NCBI RefSeq assembly: GCF_003049525.1
Contig: NZ_PYWL01000015.1
Span: 1-64,000 of the forward strand
DNA: 64,000 nt
Direction: 5' to 3'
Origin: Lysinibacillus fusiformis
GTDB taxonomy: Bacteria; Bacillota; Bacilli; Bacillales_A; Planococcaceae
Part shown: positions 60,592 through 64,000 of the stretch, one piece after another
How positions within the stretch are numbered: position 1 is the first letter of the stretch
How the letters are laid out: each line of letters begins with the position of its first letter
Translations under genes and position numbers: made by a program
The notes under the pieces: generated by a model
The model's input: the letters and a program-made list of their open reading frames with translations, nothing else
The model's database searches: none
Told to the model about the DNA's origin: nothing

Positions 60592-62055
60592 TTAGTTTTC
60601 CACTTTTAAATCACAATCTTTAAGAGGAAGCATTTTTGTTTTATGTTTAATTTTGTACCCTAGCCATAGCAATAGGAACAGTGGAATACCAATATAGGAA
60701 ACAAGGATACCATACCAATCGATTGTACCTCCGATAAACGCTGTGTAATTCTGTCCAATTACAACAATCATACAAATAGTAAAGGCGAATAGTGGACCGA
60801 ATGGGTATAGCTTTGCTTTATACGGTAATAGCTTTGGATCTAAGCCCTGTGCCTCGAAAGCACGACGGAAACGATAATGACTAAATGCAATACCTAGCCA
60901 AGCAATAAAACCTGACATCCCAGAGGCATTTAATAGCCAGATATAAACAACCCCATCACCAAAGAATGATGCTAAAAACGCTACACAGCCTACAGCTAAT
61001 GTTGCGATCAATGCATAAATCGGAATACCTCGACGACTTAGCTTTGCAAAGAATTTAGGAGCATGACCATCCACTGCTAATTGCCATAGCATACGTGATG
61101 ATGCATACAGTCCAGAATTACCTGCTGATAGCATAGCCGTTAAAATAATGGCATTCATTAAGGAGGCAGCAAAAGCAATACCTAAACGATCAAACACGAG
61201 AGTAAATGGAGATACAGCGATATCCTCCGATAATAAGCGTTCATCTGTGAATGGAATTAACATCCCTATAGCAGCAATAGCTAAAATATAAAATAAAATA
61301 ATACGCCAAAACACCGATTTTACTGCCTTCGGTATATTTTTTCCAGGATCATCTGTTTCCCCTGCTGTTACCCCAAGTAGCTCTGTTCCTTGGAATGAAA
61401 ATCCTGCTGCAAGGAAAATACCAAATGTAGCAAGGAAGCCACCATGGAATGGTCCATCACTAATAAAGAAATTTGTAAAACCTACAGGTGCCTGTCCACC
61501 TAAAATACCAAAAATCATTAATATGCTAATAATAATAAATACAATGACCGTAGCCACTTTAATCATCGCAAACCAATATTCACTTTCACCATAGCTCTTT
61601 ACAGACAATAAATTAAATGTCAGTACAATTACAATAAATAATACTGTCCAAAGTGCTGATGAGCTATCTGGGAACCAATATTTCATAATTAATGACACTG
61701 CCGCAATTTCGGCTGCAATCGTAATTGCCCAGTTATACCAATAGTTCCAGCCTAGTGCAAAGCCTAGAGCGGGATCTACAAATTTTGTCGCATACGTACT
61801 AAAAGAACCCGAGGATGGCATATAGGCAGCCATTTCCCCTAAACTTGTCATTAAAAAATATACCATAATACCGATTAAGGCATAGGCAAGCAATGCGCCT
61901 CCCGGTCCTGCTTGTGCAATGGCACCACCACTGGCTAAAAATAGCCCTGTACCAATTGTACCGCCTAAAGAAATCATTGTGATATGACGGCTTTTTAATT
62001 CTTTTTTCAGCTTCGGTGCATTATGGCCGAGCTGATTTACTTTTATTTCACTCAC
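60592..62055 (-). CDS. Amino acid permease, lysine-specific type under L-box control
   Basis: 487 residues. APC-superfamily layout of 12 helices with the AAT/LysP-type N-terminus KSRHITMISLGGTIGTGLFL (~22-41) and EMAAYMPSSGSFSTYATKFV (~73-92). LysP and YvsH-like permeases share this form. A lysine riboswitch lies directly upstream, so lysine import is the best assignment; LysP and other basic amino acid carriers cannot be told apart by sequence alone. Confidence 0.87.
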   Translation of the reverse strand: MSEIKVNQLGHNAPKLKKELKSRHITMISLGGTIGTGLFLASGGAIAQAGPGGALLAYALIGIMVYFLMTSLGEMAAYMPSSGSFSTYATKFVDPALGFALGWNYWYNWAITIAAEIAAVSLIMKYWFPDSSSALWTVLFIVIVLTFNLLSVKSYGESEYWFAMIKVATVIVFIIISILMIFGILGGQAPVGFTNFFISDGPFHGGFLATFGIFLAAGFSFQGTELLGVTAGETDDPGKNIPKAVKSVFWRIILFYILAIAAIGMLIPFTDERLLSEDIAVSPFTLVFDRLGIAFAASLMNAIILTAMLSAGNSGLYASSRMLWQLAVDGHAPKFFAKLSRRGIPIYALIATLAVGCVAFLASFFGDGVVYIWLLNASGMSGFIAWLGIAFSHYRFRRAFEAQGLDPKLLPYKAKLYPFGPLFAFTICMIVVIGQNYTAFIGGTIDWYGILVSYIGIPLFLLLWLGYKIKHKTKMLPLKDCDLKVEN

Positions 62056-62082
62056 GATATAGCTTCCTTCCTATTTATGAGG

Positions 62083-62116
62083 CAAAAAAATGCCATCACA
62101 TGAACAATGTGATGGC
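62083..62116 (-). terminator. Terminator of the lysine riboswitch
   Basis: On the minus strand GCCATCACAT and ATGTGATGGC pair around a short loop and are followed by seven T residues, about 30 bases before the permease start. Confidence 0.88.
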
Positions 62117-62135
62117 TAAGTTAATCCTCAGTTTT

Positions 62136-62315
62136 TCCTAAACGATAGCTCAACACGTTGTACAAACGTGACAGTTCTGTTCCTTTCGGAGACAGCCCCA
62201 GCATGAGGTTTTCAAGTCCCCTCACACTTCGGCAATATTTCCTTTCAGCTAATCTCTTCAATGCTTGTCATTTCAATTAGCTTACTTATAAATATCGCGA
62301 CCTCTACCTCATTAC
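62136..62315 (-). ncRNA. Lysine riboswitch (L-box)
   Basis: On the minus strand the L-box blocks are present: TGAGGTAGAGGTCGCGA (62311-62295), AGTAAGC, GCTGAAAGGAAA, GCCGAAGTG, GAGGGGACTTGA and GGGCTGTCTCCGAAAGG, then AACTGTC. It precedes the amino acid permease, so lysine should favour the terminator and shut off import. Confidence 0.9.
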
Positions 62316-62419
62316 AAACATGAGGCATATAATTATTAAATTTATGATGTTTACTATACTAACATAAGACCTAAGACATTTCAATATAACCATTAATGTT
62401 TTGTATATTGTGAATTTTC

Positions 62420-62436
62420 CACTATTTTTAATAGTG
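62420..62436. promoter_or_regulatory. Palindrome upstream of the CynX-like transporter
   Basis: CACTATT-TTT-AATAGTG is a perfect 17-base palindrome about 55 bases before the transporter start. A TATAGT (62448-62453) follows. It may be an operator; the regulator is not in the window. Confidence 0.35.
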
Positions 62437-62489
62437 TAATAAAGTGTTATAGTAGTTCAATTAGAATGGTAATAACGGGGGGAATAATT

Positions 62490-63698
62490 TTGACTTTACA
62501 TGATCATTCCGCCAGCTACACGAATAGAAAAATTAGCTGGAAGGGAACAACCTTATTGTTAGTTTTTGGAATAATATTTATAGCGTCTACATTACGAATG
62601 CCACTAACTGTTGTGGGTCCAATTGTATCCTTTATCCGTGAAGATCTTGGTATTTCCAATGTTCTAGCCGGTTTTTTGACAACTATTCCATTGCTTGCTT
62701 TTGCCACTATATCACCGTTCGCACCTGTTGTAGCACGAAAACTTGGGCTTGAGCTAACCTTATTTTTATCCACGATTTTATTGGCCTTAGGAATTGTACT
62801 ACGCTCCCTCGGTACAACAGGGTTACTTGTATTTGGCACAGTGCTCATTGGCGTAGCCATATCATTTGGAAATGTGTTGATTCCAGGTTTATTAAAATTA
62901 AAATTTCCATACCATGTAGGGTTACTAATGGCATTTTTTACTATGTCGATGAACTTAACGGCTGGACTTGGAGCAGGTATTAGTTATCCAATAGCTAATT
63001 CTTCACTAGGTTGGCAGGGAGCATTGGCTGTGGCGCTTATATTAGTCGTATTAACGATTTTAATTTGGATACCTCAATTGAAATTGAATAAGCCAGAACC
63101 AGCTACTACGGCCAAAAAAACAGGTAAACCCCTTTGGAAATCACCTGTTACATGGGCAGTAACAGGTGCAATGGGCTTACAATCTTTATTATTTTATACG
63201 ACAGCAGCTTGGATTCCTGAAATTTATATTGCGCAGGGATTGGCTCCTGATAAAGCTGGTTGGATGTTTTCCATTATGCAATTCTCACAAGTCCCCATGG
63301 CATTGGCTGTCCCCATTATTGCTGGTAAAATGACTTCACAAAGACCACTTGTCCTTATGTTTACATCGTTCTATTTAGTAGGATTTGTCGGCGTTGTAAT
63401 GGAATGGACAACGTTGGGGATATTATGGATGATCCTTCTAGGTTTAGCAGGTGGAGCTTCATTCGCATTAGCAATGATGTTCTTTACACTTCGCACACGT
63501 ACAGCATTTGAAGCCGCTGATCTATCAGGGTTTGCACAATCATTGGGCTATTTATTCGCTGCCATTGGGCCGATTCTTTTCGGATACCTCCATGATTTAT
63601 TTGGTGGTTGGAATATTGCCGGCTGGCTCTTTGTTGTTGTTGCTATGACACTCTTCTTATGTTCCATGCGAGCCTCTAAAGATGAATATGTCCATTAA
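62490..63698 (+). CDS. MFS transporter, CynX/NimT (YycB-like) family
   Basis: 402 residues from TTG 62490, which has GGGGGGA upstream; this equals the length I recall for B. subtilis YycB. Twelve helices with LRMPLTVVGPIVSFIREDLGIS (~32-53, quoted in part) after the first helix and LSGFAQSLGYLFAAIGPILFGYLHD near the C-terminus, typical of the CynX/NimT group. Relatives export or import cyanate-like anions or 2-nitroimidazole; the substrate here is unknown. Confidence 0.85.
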   Translation: MTLHDHSASYTNRKISWKGTTLLLVFGIIFIASTLRMPLTVVGPIVSFIREDLGISNVLAGFLTTIPLLAFATISPFAPVVARKLGLELTLFLSTILLALGIVLRSLGTTGLLVFGTVLIGVAISFGNVLIPGLLKLKFPYHVGLLMAFFTMSMNLTAGLGAGISYPIANSSLGWQGALAVALILVVLTILIWIPQLKLNKPEPATTAKKTGKPLWKSPVTWAVTGAMGLQSLLFYTTAAWIPEIYIAQGLAPDKAGWMFSIMQFSQVPMALAVPIIAGKMTSQRPLVLMFTSFYLVGFVGVVMEWTTLGILWMILLGLAGGASFALAMMFFTLRTRTAFEAADLSGFAQSLGYLFAAIGPILFGYLHDLFGGWNIAGWLFVVVAMTLFLCSMRASKDEYVH

Positions 63699-63742
63699 AT
63701 TTAAGCAGTTGGGGAAGTGATCTGACCCCATCTGCTTTTTGT

Positions 63743-64000
63743 CTATATCCATTTCTTTTTTTGATGTTTTAGTAAGGCTAGCAGTTCCTCAAGTTCCTCT
63801 GTTGTGCTCTTGGTACGTGCCTTAATAGCAGTAAAAACAGGGATTGCCTCTTGAAGGAGTAAAAAACTAAAATAATAATAGCCTAAAAAAGCTTCTGGTT
63901 CATAGCCTCTAGGTGTATCTTCCTCCCATTCCAGCTCATCATCCTCTTCATTTTCCACCCATAAATATTTCGTATCCAAAAGCTCCTGCATCGTTGAAAC
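63743..64000 (-). CDS. Unknown acidic protein, partial at the right edge
   Basis: The frame ending at 63743 stays open to the window edge; the ATG at 63991 may be internal. The visible ~85 residues are very acidic near the middle (ENEEDDELEWEEDTPRG) and end with HQKKKWI. No family is recognised. It converges with the MFS gene, separated by 44 bases. Confidence 0.5.
   Translation of the reverse strand, partial: VSTMQELLDTKYLWVENEEDDELEWEEDTPRGYEPEAFLGYYYFSFLLLQEAIPVFTAIKARTKSTTEELEELLALLKHQKKKWI

Noticed and set aside
1..64000. tRNA, rRNA, CRISPR, prophage or insertion sequences
   Set aside because: No cloverleaf, repeat-spacer array, transposase, integrase or phage structural gene was recognised in the window.

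Overview
The window is about 64 kb of low-GC Firmicute chromosome. It looks like an aerobic, endospore-former-type Bacillaceae/Caryophanaceae genome close to Lysinibacillus. This rests on the strong AGGAGG-type ribosome sites, TTG/GTG starts, a yjlC-ndh pair, xpt-pbuX behind a guanine riboswitch, kimA behind a c-di-AMP riboswitch, an L-box permease, a T-box, an RocB-like peptidase, and no PTS sugar genes in this stretch. No rRNA, tRNA, CRISPR array, prophage or insertion sequence was recognised. The species call is an inference.

Layout. 1-3.5 kb: the edge of a minus-strand gene behind an attenuator-like leader, a small hydrolase, then a degenerate-ABC/LytTR fusion regulator followed by an ABC-2 exporter. 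3.5-7 kb: ATP-grasp ligase, GNAT acetyltransferase and a divergent MocR-type regulator. 7-11.2 kb: EcsC-like protein, quinone oxidoreductase, hydrolase, and a T-box-controlled MFS transporter. 11.2-17 kb: IclR regulator divergent from a RocB-like peptidase, soluble chemoreceptor, and yjlC-ndh with a long leader holding a 33-codon ORF and a terminator. 17-20 kb: TetR regulator and MMPL exporter. 20.3-27.3 kb: a seven-gene muropeptide/MurNAc salvage operon (serine amidase-like protein, ABC sugar importer, sugar kinase, MurQ, MurR-like regulator).

27.4-33.8 kb: DHA2 multidrug exporter with divergent TetR, then a two-component system divergent from a DUF418 membrane protein. 33.8-38.4 kb: YpsA-like protein, a small unknown, TcyP-type cystine symporter, and a split EAL / CBS-GGDEF pair. 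38.7-42.6 kb: AtzG-like small subunit plus amidase, PucR regulator, EamA permease. 42.6-47 kb: YitT, DUF2252, UPF0316, VOC and GNAT singletons. 47-51.7 kb: xpt-pbuX (guanine riboswitch) and kimA (c-di-AMP riboswitch). 51.7-60.4 kb: a two-component system with two PepSY proteins, MntH, and a second two-component system with its own ABC exporter. 60.5-64 kb: lysine-type permease (L-box), CynX-like MFS transporter, and a partial gene at the right edge.

Most of the region is ordinary housekeeping and accessory metabolism. The parts most worth a second look are regulatory: the ndh leader ORF with terminator, the T-box on a transporter with conflicting amino-acid signals, the ATPase-dead ABC-LytTR regulator, the PTS-free MurNAc salvage operon, and several clean operator palindromes. 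All database-level statements are from memory of protein families; no searches were run.
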